Assembly: GCF_000725385.1 (NCBI RefSeq)
Contig: NZ_CP008884.1
Coordinates: 868,001 to 932,000 of the forward strand
Length of the DNA stretch: 64,000 bases
Reading direction: 5' to 3'
Source: Dyella japonica A8
GTDB taxonomy: Bacteria > Pseudomonadota > Gammaproteobacteria > Xanthomonadales > Rhodanobacteraceae
Positions within the stretch are counted from its first letter, which is position 1. Every line of letters starts with the position of its first letter. The notes under the pieces were generated by a model. The model had not been told where the DNA came from, did not search any database, and saw only the letters and a list, made by a program, of their open reading frames with translations. Position numbers and translations under genes: made by a program. Positions 8,867 to 19,400 of the stretch are shown here, piece by piece.

Positions 8867-10342
8867 ATGTCATCTCTTGCTGCGAAGCAGCCGTTGCTCA
8901 CCGAAGGACCGATCGCCCGCACGCTGCTGATGTTCGCCCTGCCCATCCTGGGCAGCACGGTGCTGCAGTCGCTCAACGGGTCGGTCAATGCGATGTGGAT
9001 CGGCCACTACCTGGGCGAAGCCGCGCTCACGGCGGTGAGCAACGCCAACCTGATCCTGTTCCTGCTGCTGGGCGCCGTCTTCGGGCTCAGCATGGCCTGC
9101 ACCATCCTGATCGGCCAGAGCCTGGGCGCGCGCAACATGCTCGAAGCCAAGCGCGTGGTCGGCACTGGCGTGACGTTCTTCGTGTCGGTGTCCGTCGTTG
9201 TCGCCATCGCCGGCTTCTTCACCACGCCGCTGATGCTCAACGCGCTCAACACGCCGGCCGATGCGCAGGCGTTCGCCGTGCCGTACCTGCGCATCATCTT
9301 CGTCGCCGTGCCGTCGATGTTCTTCTACAACTTCCTGATGATGACGCTGCGCGGCGCGGGCGATTCGCGCACGCCCTTCGTCTTCATGGCGCTCTCAGTG
9401 GTGCTGGACATCGTGTTCAACCCGCTGCTGATCTTCGGCGTGGGTCCGTTCCCGCGCCTTGGCATCGCCGGTTCCGCCACCTCCACCTTGATCGCGCAGA
9501 CCTTCGCGCTGTTCGCCCTGCTCTTTACGCTCTATCGCCGCAAGCACTTCCTGCGCCTGACGCGCGCCGAACTGGGTTACCTCAAGCCGGACATGGAGAT
9601 CCTGCGTTCGCTGGTGTTCAAGGGCTTGCCCATGGGCCTGCAGATGATCGTGATCTCCAGCTCCGCGATGATCATGATCCACATGGTCAACAACTACGGC
9701 TCCAAGACCACCGCCGCCTACGGCGCGGCCACGCAGCTGTGGGCCTACGTGCAGATGCCGGCGATGGCCATCGGCGCGGCGGTGTCCTCCATGGCAGCGC
9801 AGAACGTGGGGGCCAGCCTGTGGGATCGCGTCAGCCGCATCACCAAGATGGGCGTGCTCTACAACTTCCTGCTCAGTGGCCTGTTGATCGGGGTGATCTA
9901 CCTGTTCAACCACGCGGCGCTGGGCCTGTTCCTGCCCAACGACGCCCAGGCGCTGACGCTGGCGCAGCATCTCAACGGCATCGCCGTGTGGTCGTTCATG
10001 TTCTTCGGCGTCACCTTCGTGCTGTTTGGCGTGGTGCGCTCCACCGGCGCGGTGATTCCGCCGCTGGTGATCCTGTTCATTTCGATGTGGCTGATCCGCC
10101 CGCCGTTCGCGCTGGCACTGGCCCCCCAGCTGGGCGCGGATTCGATCTGGTGGAGCTTTCCGCTCGGTTCGCTCGCCTCGATGCTGATGGCGATGGGCTA
10201 TTACAAGTGGGGCGGCTGGCGCCGCGCACGCATGCTGGCCACGCCGATCGCAAAGGCAGGGCAGCAACCGCCGGGCGAAGCGGCCGTGGCCGCGCCGCAG
10301 GCGTCCACCACGGCACAAGGCGTGCCGGCGTCCGCCGAGTGA
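8867..10342 (+). CDS. MATE-family efflux transporter
   Basis: The 491-residue protein has about 12 hydrophobic spans arranged in two related halves. The first begins with RTLLMFALPILGSTVLQSLN and a conserved MWIGHYLGEAALTAVSNAN; the second with SLVFKGLPMGLQMIVISSSA. This is the MATE (DinF/NorM) architecture: sodium- or proton-coupled export of cationic drugs. The C-terminal tail is Ala/Pro-rich and probably disordered. It may be co-transcribed with the DUF2239 gene and is followed by a hairpin terminator. Confidence 0.9.
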   Translation: MSSLAAKQPLLTEGPIARTLLMFALPILGSTVLQSLNGSVNAMWIGHYLGEAALTAVSNANLILFLLLGAVFGLSMACTILIGQSLGARNMLEAKRVVGTGVTFFVSVSVVVAIAGFFTTPLMLNALNTPADAQAFAVPYLRIIFVAVPSMFFYNFLMMTLRGAGDSRTPFVFMALSVVLDIVFNPLLIFGVGPFPRLGIAGSATSTLIAQTFALFALLFTLYRRKHFLRLTRAELGYLKPDMEILRSLVFKGLPMGLQMIVISSSAMIMIHMVNNYGSKTTAAYGAATQLWAYVQMPAMAIGAAVSSMAAQNVGASLWDRVSRITKMGVLYNFLLSGLLIGVIYLFNHAALGLFLPNDAQALTLAQHLNGIAVWSFMFFGVTFVLFGVVRSTGAVIPPLVILFISMWLIRPPFALALAPQLGADSIWWSFPLGSLASMLMAMGYYKWGGWRRARMLATPIAKAGQQPPGEAAVAAPQASTTAQGVPASAE

Positions 10343-10349
10343 CGGGATG

Positions 10350-10379
10350 CACCCTGCGCGGCCTTGCCCGCGCAGGGTG
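10350..10379 (+). terminator. hairpin after the MATE gene
   Basis: CACCCTGCGCG and CGCGCAGGGTG form an 11-bp stem with a short loop directly after the stop. There is no T run, so it may act as an mRNA end or a weak terminator. Confidence 0.5.
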
Positions 10380-10512
10380 AACCCACTTTCACGTTCTGCC
10401 ACGCGACTGTCATCCGGGCTGCCTAGGGTGGCTCGATGACTCGTGGTCTTATCCATCCTCCGGCACGTACGGCAATGACGTCGGACGGCGATGCTCTCCT
10501 CGGAGAGATCGC

Positions 10513-12159
10513 ATGACGCTCTCGCGTCGCCAGTTCCTGCGCGGCATCGTCGACATGGCCGGCGCCGCCGCGGCGGTGGAGCTGGGCCTGCTTGCATGGC
10601 CGTCACCCGCCATCGGTGACGAAAAGATGGCCCGCATGGCGATGCCCCTGCTTGCTGCGCCCAAGGTGCCGTTGGTCAATCCGGTGACGCTCGCACGCTT
10701 TGTCGATCCGTTACCGCTTCCGGCCGTGGCGAAGCCAGCGGGGCAGCGCTCACATCCGGCCTACCCCGGCAAGTCGCTGCCGTTCTACCGGATGGAAATG
10801 CGCGCCTTCAAGGCGCCACTCCATCGCGACCTGCCTGCAACGCCGATGTGGGGATACGGCGGCTGTTTTCCCGGGCCGACGCTGCTCGCGCGGCGCAACG
10901 AACCCTTGCTGATCGAGTGGGCCAACGCGTTGCCGGACAAACACTTCCTGCCCATCGACCACAACATCCATGGTGCAGAACGCGACAAACCGGAAGTGCG
11001 CACGGTGGCGCACGTGCACGGCGCCCGCGTGTCTTCCTCCAACGACGGTTATCCGGAGGCGTGGTTCGCTCCCGGCCATTCGGCCATCTCGCACTATCCC
11101 AATGCGCAGGATGCGGCCACGCTGTGGTACCACGACCACGCGATGGGCATTACGCGGCTGAACATCTACGCGGGCCTGCTTGGCGCGTACCTGATCGAGG
11201 ACGACGCAGAGCAGGCATTGAACCTGCCCAAAGGTGACTGTGACCTACCCTTGATCCTGTGCGACCGGCTGATCGCCCGCACGGGTGAGCTCTACTATCC
11301 CGTGTCGGACGATCCGGAGGCGCCCTGGGTCAGCGAGTGCAACGGCAACGCCATTCTCTGCAATGGCAAGCTGTATCCATTCCTGGAGGTGGAGCCGCGC
11401 AGGTACCGCATCCGCCTCATCAATGCCGCCAATACGCGCTTCTATGAGTTGTCCTTGTCGGGCGGCCTGCCGTTCCAGCAGATCGCCAGCGACCAAGGGC
11501 TGCTGGCCGCACCGCTGCCGCGCCCGCGCGTGACGCTTTATCCGGCCGAGCGCGCCGAGGTGGTCATCGACTTCTCCGGCATGGACGGCAAGTCCGTGCA
11601 GTTGCGCCAGCAGTCGGAAGCGATCATGGAATTTCGCGTGCGCGATCGCGGCCGCAAGGACACCAGCGCAGTGCCGGCGAGTTTGCGCACGATCGAGCGC
11701 ATGAGCGCCGCAAGCGCCGTGCGCGATCGCGTACTGACGCTGGGCGAGCAGGACGATGCCGGTGGCAGCCCGATGATGATGATGCTTGGCGGCAAGCACT
11801 GGTCCGCGCCGATCACCGAGGATCCGCGCCAGGACACCACCGAAATCTGGAGCATGGTGAATCTCACGGGTGATGCCCATCCCATGCACCTGCACCTGGT
11901 GCGCTTCCAGGTGCTTGAGCGCCGGCCGTTCGACCTGTTCGCGTGGAACGAGAACAAGACGCTCACCTACACTGGCCCCGCAATACCGCCGTCGCCGGAA
12001 GAGATGGGCTGGAAGGACACCGTGCGCGCCGACCCCGGCATGGTCACGCGCATCATCGCGCGCTTTGAAGGCGAGCCGGGCCGCTACGTGTGGCATTGCC
12101 ACCTGCTCGAACACGAAGACAACGAGATGATGCGGCCGTTTCAGCTATTGCCGGCTTGA
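10513..12159 (+). CDS. Tat-exported multicopper oxidase (CotA / bilirubin-oxidase-like)
   Basis: The 548-residue protein begins MTLSRRQFLRGIVDM, a twin-arginine signal. All four copper-binding motifs are present: HVH at 167-169, HDH at 207-209, HPMHLHL, and HCHLLEHEDNEM at 528-539. The last provides the type-1 Cys529, His ligands and Met539 as axial ligand at the same spacing as in CotA. It should oxidise phenols, bilirubin-like compounds or metal ions with reduction of oxygen to water in the periplasm. No copper chaperone gene is nearby, so the substrate is not indicated. It stands alone with a short upstream region. Confidence 0.9.
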   Translation: MTLSRRQFLRGIVDMAGAAAAVELGLLAWPSPAIGDEKMARMAMPLLAAPKVPLVNPVTLARFVDPLPLPAVAKPAGQRSHPAYPGKSLPFYRMEMRAFKAPLHRDLPATPMWGYGGCFPGPTLLARRNEPLLIEWANALPDKHFLPIDHNIHGAERDKPEVRTVAHVHGARVSSSNDGYPEAWFAPGHSAISHYPNAQDAATLWYHDHAMGITRLNIYAGLLGAYLIEDDAEQALNLPKGDCDLPLILCDRLIARTGELYYPVSDDPEAPWVSECNGNAILCNGKLYPFLEVEPRRYRIRLINAANTRFYELSLSGGLPFQQIASDQGLLAAPLPRPRVTLYPAERAEVVIDFSGMDGKSVQLRQQSEAIMEFRVRDRGRKDTSAVPASLRTIERMSAASAVRDRVLTLGEQDDAGGSPMMMMLGGKHWSAPITEDPRQDTTEIWSMVNLTGDAHPMHLHLVRFQVLERRPFDLFAWNENKTLTYTGPAIPPSPEEMGWKDTVRADPGMVTRIIARFEGEPGRYVWHCHLLEHEDNEMMRPFQLLPA

Positions 12160-12189
12160 TCACCGGCAGGCACGCGGCATGCCTATTTC

Positions 12190-12307
12190 TGTGAGAGCGC
12201 ACCCTGTGCGCGACGGCGAAGCGCGACGTGTTCCACGAGGTGCTTGTGCCGACGCTGCGATCGCCCTACATCGGCACCGTTAGTCGCGCACAGGGTGCGC
12301 TCCCACA
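12190..12307. repeat. REP hairpin pair, copy A2
   Basis: TGTGAGAGCGCACCCTGTGC at the left and its inverse GTCGCGCACAGGGTGCGCTC at the right bracket about 68 unrelated bases. This is one of seven such pairs in the window (6222, 12190, 15754, 20514, 31749, 46164, 59825). The right end is the downstream hairpin for the multicopper oxidase transcript. Confidence 0.85.
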
Positions 12308-12630
12308 AAAGTCGCAGCGCATTTTTGCCGCCTCGTTTTCCACCATCACCAAGGTAAGTTCTTGCTCTCCAGTTAAGGAGGCATGGGGGCTGGCGCAAAG
12401 CCGGTTACGCAGCCGCAAGGGCTGGCGTCATGCCCAGCCACGCAAGGATTTGCGGCGTCTTGGCACTGTCATCTGGCGCAGTGGCGCTGTCGCAAAAGCG
12501 CCAAGGGGCCGTCATCTGCGCGGACCAGACTCGCCGCCGATCGACGCCGCACACCGTTGCGACCCAGCGCCGGTCAATCAGGGGGAACCACCCGAGCAGC
12601 CCTTGCTGGTGTCTGCAGGAGATTGAAGTC
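12308..12630 (+). other. long structured leader upstream of the phosphoesterase gene
   Basis: No convincing gene lies here. Several short dyads occur, including GGCTGG-N8-CCAGCC (about 12418-12439) and CGCAA-N4-TTGCG just after it, as well as repeated GGCGC/GCGCC segments. A 5' untranslated region able to fold is plausible. I could not match it to a known riboswitch class. Confidence 0.3.
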
Positions 12631-14652
12631 ATGTCCATGACGCACGTCCGCAAGCGGCTGCTGCCGCTTGTCATCGGAATGCTTGCCGTCGGCCTGGCCG
12701 GCGTCGTGAGCGCCCAGAGCAACTCCACCCACTCGACCGTCGCCGGCAGCCAAAGCCCTGCGTCGGGTATGGCCGTGCTGCACAGGCCGGGCGGTGACGA
12801 CGACGACCAGGGCGATCACAGCGAACACACTCGCACGCCCATCAAGCACGTGATCCTGCTGATCGGCGAAAACCGCACGTTCGACCATGTCTACGCCACC
12901 TACACGCCGCCGAAGGGCCAGAGCGTGTTCAACCTGCTGTCCGAAGGCATCGTCAACGCCGATGGCACGCCGGGCCCGAATGTCGCCGCCGCGAAGCAGT
13001 GGCAGGCCACCAGCACTGGCAAGTTCGTACTCGCGCCCACGCACACCAGCGCCTATACCTCGCTGCCGCTGATGAACACCGGCGGTGCGCCGACGCAGGC
13101 GCCGTTTGCGTCCGCCACGCAGGCCCAGGCGATCGAGCCGGGCCTGCCCTCCAGCGATTACGGCATGCTCGCCGCGGGCGGCACCGGCTTGCCGAACGAC
13201 ACGCTGGACACGCGCTTCCCCTCGCAACTGCCGAACGCGCCGGTCGACATGCATGCGTCGATCGCCTACGACGACTACGCCAACAGCCCCGTGCACCGCT
13301 TCTTCCAGATGTGGCAGCAGCTGGACTGCGACGTGACCGCCGCCACCGCGAAGAACCCCAGCGGTTGCCGCATGGATCTGTTCCCGTGGGTGGAAACCTC
13401 CATCGGCGCCGGCACCAACGGCAAGCCGCAGCCGGCCGGTTTCGATGACGAAAGCACCGGCGAAGGCGCCACGGCGATGCAGTTCCTCAACATGGCCAAG
13501 GGCGATGCACCCTATTTCGCCGAGCTGGCCCGCACGTACACGCTGAGCGACAACTTCCACCAGTCGGTGATGGGCGGCACGGGCGCCAACCACATCATGC
13601 TGGGCTTCGGTGACCTGATTTATTACGCCGACGCCAAGGGTGAGCCGGCCACGCCGCCGTCGAACCAGATTGAGAATCCGGATGCGCAGCCCGGCACCAA
13701 CAACTGGTACGTGCAGGACGGCTACGGCGGCGGCTCCTACGTCAATTGCGCCGATGACACGCAGCCCGGCGTGGCCGCGGTGAAGGACTACCTGAAGTCC
13801 CTGCCGTACCACACCTTCCACGGCACCGACTGCCGGAAGAACGCCTACTACCTGGTGAACAACTACAACCCGGGCTACCTGGGCGATGGCACGCCCGCCC
13901 CGCTCGGCGCCCACCAGTTCACCATCCCGCCGTCGCGCCAGGACAACCTCGCGCTGCTCCTGACCCGCCATCACGTTTCGTGGAAGTACTACGGCGAGGG
14001 CTACGCCAAGGGCAAGGAAAACGGCGAGGCCGGCACCTTCTGCAACATCTGCGATCCGTTCCTGTACTCCACGCAGGTCATGACCAATCCGAAGCTGCGT
14101 GCGAACAACCAGGATCTCACCGACCTGTACAACGACATCCAGAACGACACGCTGCCGGCCGTATCCATCGCCAAGCCGGACGGCATCCTGGACGGCCACC
14201 CGGCCTCGTCCAAGCTGGACCTGTTCGAAGGCTACGTGAAGAAGATCGTGGACATGGCCAAGGCCAACCCGAAGGTGTGGAACGACACCGTGATCATGGT
14301 GACCTTCGATGAAGGTGGCGGCTACTACGATTCGGGCTACATCCAGCCGGTGGACTTCTTCGGCGATGGCACGCGCATCCCGCTGCTGGTGATCTCGCGC
14401 TACTCCGAAGGCGGCCGCGTGGTGCACACGTACTACGACCATGTGTCCTTCGACAAATTCGTCGAAGCCAACTGGGGCCTGCACGAGACCATCTCGGGCC
14501 GCAGCCGCGACAACCTGCCCAACCCGGTGGCGCTGCCCAGCAACCCGTACGTGCCGCTCAACGCCCCGGCTATCGGCAACCTGATGAACATGTTCGACTT
14601 CGATCGCGACGGTCACGGTCACAGCTACGCAGCAGCTGAAACACAAGACTGA
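12631..14652 (+). CDS. secreted phosphoesterase (phospholipase C / acid phosphatase AcpA-like)
   Basis: ATG 12631 follows a good ribosome binding site (CAGGAGA) and gives 673 residues with a signal peptide ending around VVSAQS. The alkaline-phosphatase-superfamily phosphoesterase pattern is present: IKHVILLIGENRTFDHVYAT at the N-terminus, MGGTGANHIMLG in the middle and MVTFDEGGGYYD then YYDHVSFDKFVE near the C-terminus. Such enzymes hydrolyse phosphodiesters, for example phosphatidylcholine, outside the inner membrane. A His/Asp-rich stretch (about residues 53-66) may be flexible. Substrate is not determined. A perfect terminator follows. Confidence 0.85.
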   Translation: MSMTHVRKRLLPLVIGMLAVGLAGVVSAQSNSTHSTVAGSQSPASGMAVLHRPGGDDDDQGDHSEHTRTPIKHVILLIGENRTFDHVYATYTPPKGQSVFNLLSEGIVNADGTPGPNVAAAKQWQATSTGKFVLAPTHTSAYTSLPLMNTGGAPTQAPFASATQAQAIEPGLPSSDYGMLAAGGTGLPNDTLDTRFPSQLPNAPVDMHASIAYDDYANSPVHRFFQMWQQLDCDVTAATAKNPSGCRMDLFPWVETSIGAGTNGKPQPAGFDDESTGEGATAMQFLNMAKGDAPYFAELARTYTLSDNFHQSVMGGTGANHIMLGFGDLIYYADAKGEPATPPSNQIENPDAQPGTNNWYVQDGYGGGSYVNCADDTQPGVAAVKDYLKSLPYHTFHGTDCRKNAYYLVNNYNPGYLGDGTPAPLGAHQFTIPPSRQDNLALLLTRHHVSWKYYGEGYAKGKENGEAGTFCNICDPFLYSTQVMTNPKLRANNQDLTDLYNDIQNDTLPAVSIAKPDGILDGHPASSKLDLFEGYVKKIVDMAKANPKVWNDTVIMVTFDEGGGYYDSGYIQPVDFFGDGTRIPLLVISRYSEGGRVVHTYYDHVSFDKFVEANWGLHETISGRSRDNLPNPVALPSNPYVPLNAPAIGNLMNMFDFDRDGHGHSYAAAETQD

Positions 14653-14671
14653 TCCAATAGCGGGACATCCG

Positions 14672-14704
14672 GACCCTGCCCGCGCAAGCGGGCAGGGTCT
14701 TTCC
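14672..14704 (+). terminator. rho-independent terminator after the phosphoesterase gene
   Basis: GACCCTGCCCGC and GCGGGCAGGGTC form a perfect 12-bp stem with a GCAA loop, followed by TTTCC. Confidence 0.8.
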
Positions 14705-14727
14705 TGCTCCTGGAGTCGCTGTCCGTC

Positions 14728-15198
14728 ATGACCCCCTTCAGCCAAGCCGTCCCGGGCCATCGCGGCCACGCCATCGCGCGGGCGGTTGCCGTGCTGGTCT
14801 TGCTGGGTGCCGCCCTCGTCGGCGAGCCAGGCCACGCCGATCCGGGAGATTTCCAGGCCATGCCCGGCCTGTGGAAGATCGTCACGCGCGTGTTTGATCA
14901 CGGCAAGGAAGGGCAGCCGCAGGTGGCCTGGCATTGCGTGGACGAGAGTCCGGATCCATGGGTGGAGTTCGCCCAGCTTCCCGTGCCTGGTCATGCGCAG
15001 TGTGAGCGGGCCGATCAACATCGCAGCAGTACAGCGCTCAGCTGGACCATGCAGTGCCAGGGACTGGCCGATGCCGCGCGTGGGCAGGTGAAGTTTGATT
15101 TGGCGGAGCATTACACCGCGCGCATCAACATCAAGGGGCAGGATGTGGTGCAGGTGGAGGGGCGCCGCTATGCGGCGTGTACGAGTCCGAAGGACTGA
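14728..15198 (+). CDS. DUF3617-like secreted protein
   Basis: The 156-residue protein has a hydrophobic N-terminal segment (AIARAVAVLVLLGAALVG) ending near HADPG, so it is probably exported. The mature part starts with QAMPGLWKIVTRVFD, the opening typical of DUF3617 proteins, and has spaced cysteines (WHCVDE, HAQCERAD, MQCQG, YAACTS) that could form disulphides. The function of the family is unknown. It lies between a terminator and a composite-repeat array. Confidence 0.6.
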   Translation: MTPFSQAVPGHRGHAIARAVAVLVLLGAALVGEPGHADPGDFQAMPGLWKIVTRVFDHGKEGQPQVAWHCVDESPDPWVEFAQLPVPGHAQCERADQHRSSTALSWTMQCQGLADAARGQVKFDLAEHYTARINIKGQDVVQVEGRRYAACTSPKD

Positions 15199-15261
15199 GG
15201 CCTCTCTCCTTGTTGTTAGGGGGTGTGGGATGAGGGGTCACTCTAGCCTCATGGCTTCATC

Positions 15262-15753
15262 GATGCCGTCATCCCGGCGCAGGCCGGGATCCAGTTTCCG
15301 TAGTGGCAGGTCGTCGCCTCATGCGCTCCCGCGAACTGGCCGCCTACGCGGCGGGCGTTCCGACCTCCTGCCGGAGGCCGGGTCACTTTTCTTTGCTTGC
15401 CCACGCATGCGCAGGAGCGCATGCGAACGGCGAAGCCGGCCCGAAGGGCGGAGGGCAGGATGCCCGGAGTAAAGAAAAGTAACCCAAAGAAAGGGCCCCC
15501 CGGAATCGGCGCCTTCCGGGCCCTCGGCCCGGAAGGTACGCGGGCGGGTTCCGGGCTTTTCGACGGGGCTCCTGCCCCGGCGAAAAGTGCCAGGGATCCC
15601 TCCCTGGCACCCCTGCGGGGCCTGATCTCCACCCGCCCGCCGCCTCATACGGGGACCCGGTAGATCAAGAGCACCAAGCCGACGGCTCGTGCCGCTGCGC
15701 GGCACCTCGCGGCGTGTCGAAGGACGGCACGTTCGCCATGGCGGGAGCTTCCT
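15262..15753. repeat. composite intergenic repeat, copy 2
   Basis: The module order is a GTCATCCC palindrome (about 15267), GACCTCCTGCCGGAGGCCGG, the AAAGAAAAGT half, a GCATGCGCAGGAGCGCATGC dyad, GGCAGGATGCCCGGAGT, the opposite AAAGAAAAGTAACCC half, and a GGGCCC-rich module to about 15660. It holds the empty versions of both sites that carry 24-25-bp insertions in other copies. No gene is seen. Confidence 0.75.
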
Positions 15754-15836
15754 TGTAGGAGCGCACCCTGTGCGCGACCGCAGCGTCTGGTGATCACCGC
15801 TCCGTCAGGCTGTCGCGCACAGGGTGCGCTCCCACA
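15754..15836. repeat. REP hairpin pair, copy A3
   Basis: TGTAGGAGCGCACCCTGTGC and its inverse at 15812-15836 bracket 33 bases. It sits at the junction between composite copies 2 and 3, exactly as copy A4 sits between copies 4 and 5. Confidence 0.85.
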
Positions 15837-16375
15837 AGGCTGCCTCAGGGTTCAAGCCAGTTCTCTCTCGGAAGAGAGAGGACGAGCGATAGGTGATGTT
15901 CAACGTGAACGACCTAGGGGCGAGGAAGTAGGTGCCGCGGAGTGGCACCACGCTCCGCGTTAAGTCCTCTGCGCCATGGCGCGTTGCGAAGCGCTTGGAG
16001 GTACTCGCTATGTGGCGGCGAAGGTTGCCAAGTAGCAACGTTCCTCGAGTGCTCGGGCTTATCCCCACGGAATGCTGCCAGCTCTGAAGGCCATTTTCTT
16101 TGGGTTACTTTCGACGCGAAGCTAGTCCCCGTGGGATCTTTGACTCCGGGCATCCTGCCCTACGCCCTTCGGGCCGGCTTCGCCGTTCGCATGCGCTCCT
16201 GCGCATGCGTGGGCCAGCAAAAAGAAAAGTGACTCGGCCTTCGGCAGAAGGTCGAAACGCCCGCCGCGTAGGCGGCACCCTGGCGGTATCACAGCAACCG
16301 AAGGCCCTGCGCGCGAAGGGACAAGGGCAAAGTCACTGGACCCCTGCCTCCGCAGGGGTGACGGCTAAAGAGTGA
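15837..16375. repeat. composite intergenic repeat, copy 3 (inverted)
   Basis: The same modules as copy 1/2 appear in reverse order, ending GGGTGACGGCTAAAGAGTGA. A 25-bp insertion (16112-16136) splits the AAAGAAAAGT module. The array ends about 110 bases before the stop of the first RND gene. No gene is seen. Confidence 0.75.
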
Positions 16376-16484
16376 AGCGGTGAGGCGAGCACTCACCCCA
16401 CACCCCAACCCTATCCTTGCCACTCAAACCTTTCGCCATCCACGGCCGCCCCCCGCGTGCCCCGAGAGGGAGTGAGACCAAATC

Positions 16485-19400
16485 TCACCCCGCCGCCGTC
16501 TGCGCCTTCAACGCGCGCTTCGCCGCCCGCTTCGCCCGACGCTTCTCCTTGCGAATCTTGCGATCGTAATTCCACAGATAAATCGCCGGCGTACTCAACA
16601 ACGTCAACAACTGCGACACCAGCAAGCCACCGACGATCGCCACACCCAGCGGCTGGCGCATCTCCGAACCCACGCCGAAACCAATCGCCAGCGGCAACGC
16701 CGCACCCATCGCCACCAACGTCGTCATGGTGATCGGCCGGAAGCGCACCAGTGCCGCCTCCCTGATCGCATCCGGCGGGGACAACCCGCGCTCGCGTTGC
16801 GCCACCAAGGCAAAGTCCACCATCAGGATCGCGTTCTTCTTCACGATGCCGATCAACATCAATATCGCAATGATCGCCATCAAGGTGAGCTGCGTCTGCG
16901 TCACCAGCATGGCCAGGAACGCGCCCGCCCCCGCCGCCGGGAGCGTGGAAAGGATGGTCAGGGGATGGCCCAGGCTCTCGTACAGAATGCCCAGCACGAT
17001 ATACATCGCCACGATGGCGCCGATCAACAGCACCATGCCGTTGCTCTTGGCCTGCTGCAGGCGCTGGTTCTGGCCGGTCCATTCCACGCGCACGCCTTCG
17101 GGCAGGCCTGCCAGGATGCCGGCGTTCTCCACCAGACGGGTGCCCACGTCCTGTGAAACGTCCTTGGCCAGGTTGTAGGTGATGGTCGAGGCTTCCAGCT
17201 GGTTGTGGTGGCGGATGCGCATCGGGCTCATGTTCGGCTCGATGCGGGCAAGCGCAGATAGCGGAATCATTTCCCCCTTGGCGTTGCGCACGCGCACGTT
17301 GAGCAATGCCTGGGGACTCAACGACGTCGCCGAGCTGGAGGTCAGCACCACCCAGTACTGGTTGATGTCCGAGTAGATGATCGATACCTGCCGCTGGCCG
17401 AAGGAATTGAGCAGCGCGGTATCCACGTCGCCCATGGTCACTCCCAGCCGGCTCGCCGAGCTGCGGTCCACCTTCAGCTGCTGCTGCTTGCCCACCAGGT
17501 CGAAGTTGCTGCCGACGTCGCGGAACTCCTTCATCTTGCGCATCTGCTGCACCATCTTCAGCGTCCACGGCTGCAGGTCCTCGCCGTTGCTGCCGATGAG
17601 CTGGAATTCGTACGAACCGCCCTTGTCGCCGCTGCCACCGCCGCCGAGGAACTGCACCAGGTCCAGCGAGACGCGGATGCCGGCCAACTGGTCGTACTGC
17701 TTGGAGAGGCGTTCCATCACTGCCTTGGCGCTTTCGTGGCGGTCGTTGGGGCCGCTGCCTTTCGGCTTCAGGTCGACGAACATGCTGCCCGAGTTGCCCA
17801 CGGCGCCGGTGCCGTCGTTGCCGCCCAGCGTGGTGAGCACGTCGAGCACGGCCGGATCATTTTTCATGATGTCGGCGGCCTTTCTCGCCTGCGTGGCCAT
17901 CAGCGTAGGCGAGATGTTGGCGTCGGCGCGAATGTCGCCCTGGATCATGCCGATGTCTTCCTCGGGCATGAAGTTGCCACCGGCCGTCGCCACCACGGCG
18001 GCGCCCAGCGCAAAGGTGGTGAGCAGCAGGATGATCGGCTGCCAGCGCATCAGCCGGCGATGGCGCATGGCCCAGTCCAGCGCGCGCTCGTATACGTGAT
18101 GGAGGCCCTTGTCGAGGCGCTCCAGCCATCGCTCCATGCGGCCCGGCGTGCGTTCGCCGGCCTCCTCGTGCTTGAGCAGCCTGCCGCACAGCGCGGGCGT
18201 GAGCGTGAGCGAGACAATGGCCGAAATCACCACTGCCACCGCCAGCGTCACCGAGAACTCGCGCAGCAGCATGATGAGCATGTTGTTGCCGAACAGCAGC
18301 GGCGCGAACACGGCCACCAGCGACAGCGTGATCGATACCACCGTGAAGCCGATTTCGCGCACACCGATGAGCGCGGCCTGGAGCGGCGGCTCACCCTTTT
18401 CCATGTGGCGCACGATGTTTTCGATCACCACGATGGCATCGTCCACCACAAAGCCGATGCACAACACCAACGCAACCAGCGAAAGCGTATTGAGCGTGTA
18501 GTTCAGCGCCAGCATCGCCACGAACGCACCGGCCAGCGACAAGGGCACGCTCAGCGAGGCGATCAGCGTGGGTCGCAGGCGGCGCAGGAACACCATCATG
18601 ACCAGCACGACCATCGCGATACTGATCAGCAGCGCCACCTCCACTTCATGCAGCGCCGACTTGGTGGTGGTGGTGAGGTCGAAGATCGGCGTGATCTTGA
18701 CGTCCGCCGGCATCCATTGGCTGAATTCCGGCAAGCGCCGGCGGATCTCGTCCACCGTTTCCACCGCATTCGCCTCGGGGCGCTTGCTGATCTGCATCGC
18801 CACCGTGGACTGGCCGTTGAACCACGCACCCTGATAGATGTCCTGCTGGCCGCTGTACACCTTGGCCACGTCCGACAGGCGCACGGGAGCGCCGTTCCGC
18901 GTGGCGACGAGCACATTGGCAAAATCCGCCGCCTGGCTCAGGCCGTCGTTGGCCGTCACCGTCATCTGGGTGCGGCCATCGGTGAGGACACCCTGCGGTG
19001 AGGTCACGTTCGCCGCAACCAGTGCGTTGCGCACATCGTTGGCGGTGAGGTTCTTCGCGGCCAGCGCGTTGATGTCCAGCTCCACGCGCACCGCATGCGG
19101 CGTGCCGCCGAACACCTGCACCTGGGCCACGCCCGGAATCTGCGCCACGGCAGGCTTCAGCAGGGTGTCGGTGAGGTCGTAGAGCTTGTCCTGCGGCAGG
19201 CCGGTCGAGGTGAGCGAGACCAGCAGAATGGGAATCTGTGAGGTATCGAACTTGAAATACTGCGGCGGGCTGGGCAGCTGCGGCAGGTCGGCCTGGGCCG
19301 CGTTGATCGCGGCCTGCACGTCGCGCGCTGCCTGGTCGGCCGTGCGGTCGAAGGTGAAGCGCACCTGGATCGACGCCGTGCCCTCGGAGGCATTGCCGTA

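Noticed and set aside
12466..12493. Possible PHO box before the phosphoesterase gene (CTGTCAT and CTGTCGC)
   Set aside because: The two elements are 21 bases apart instead of 11 or 22, and the second is a weak match.
12383..12640. 85-codon ORF with a good ribosome binding site (AAGGAGG) upstream of the phosphoesterase start
   Set aside because: Codon use is not gene-like, it overlaps the real start in another frame, and it has no recognisable domain. It is treated as part of the leader.
12574..15111. 845-codon minus-strand open frame opposite the phosphoesterase gene
   Set aside because: Antisense shadow of a gene with signal peptide, conserved motifs and terminator.
15199..16484. Repeat arrays considered as a CRISPR or transposon
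   Set aside because: There are no regular spacers, no cas genes and no transposase; the units are nested inverted modules of unequal size.
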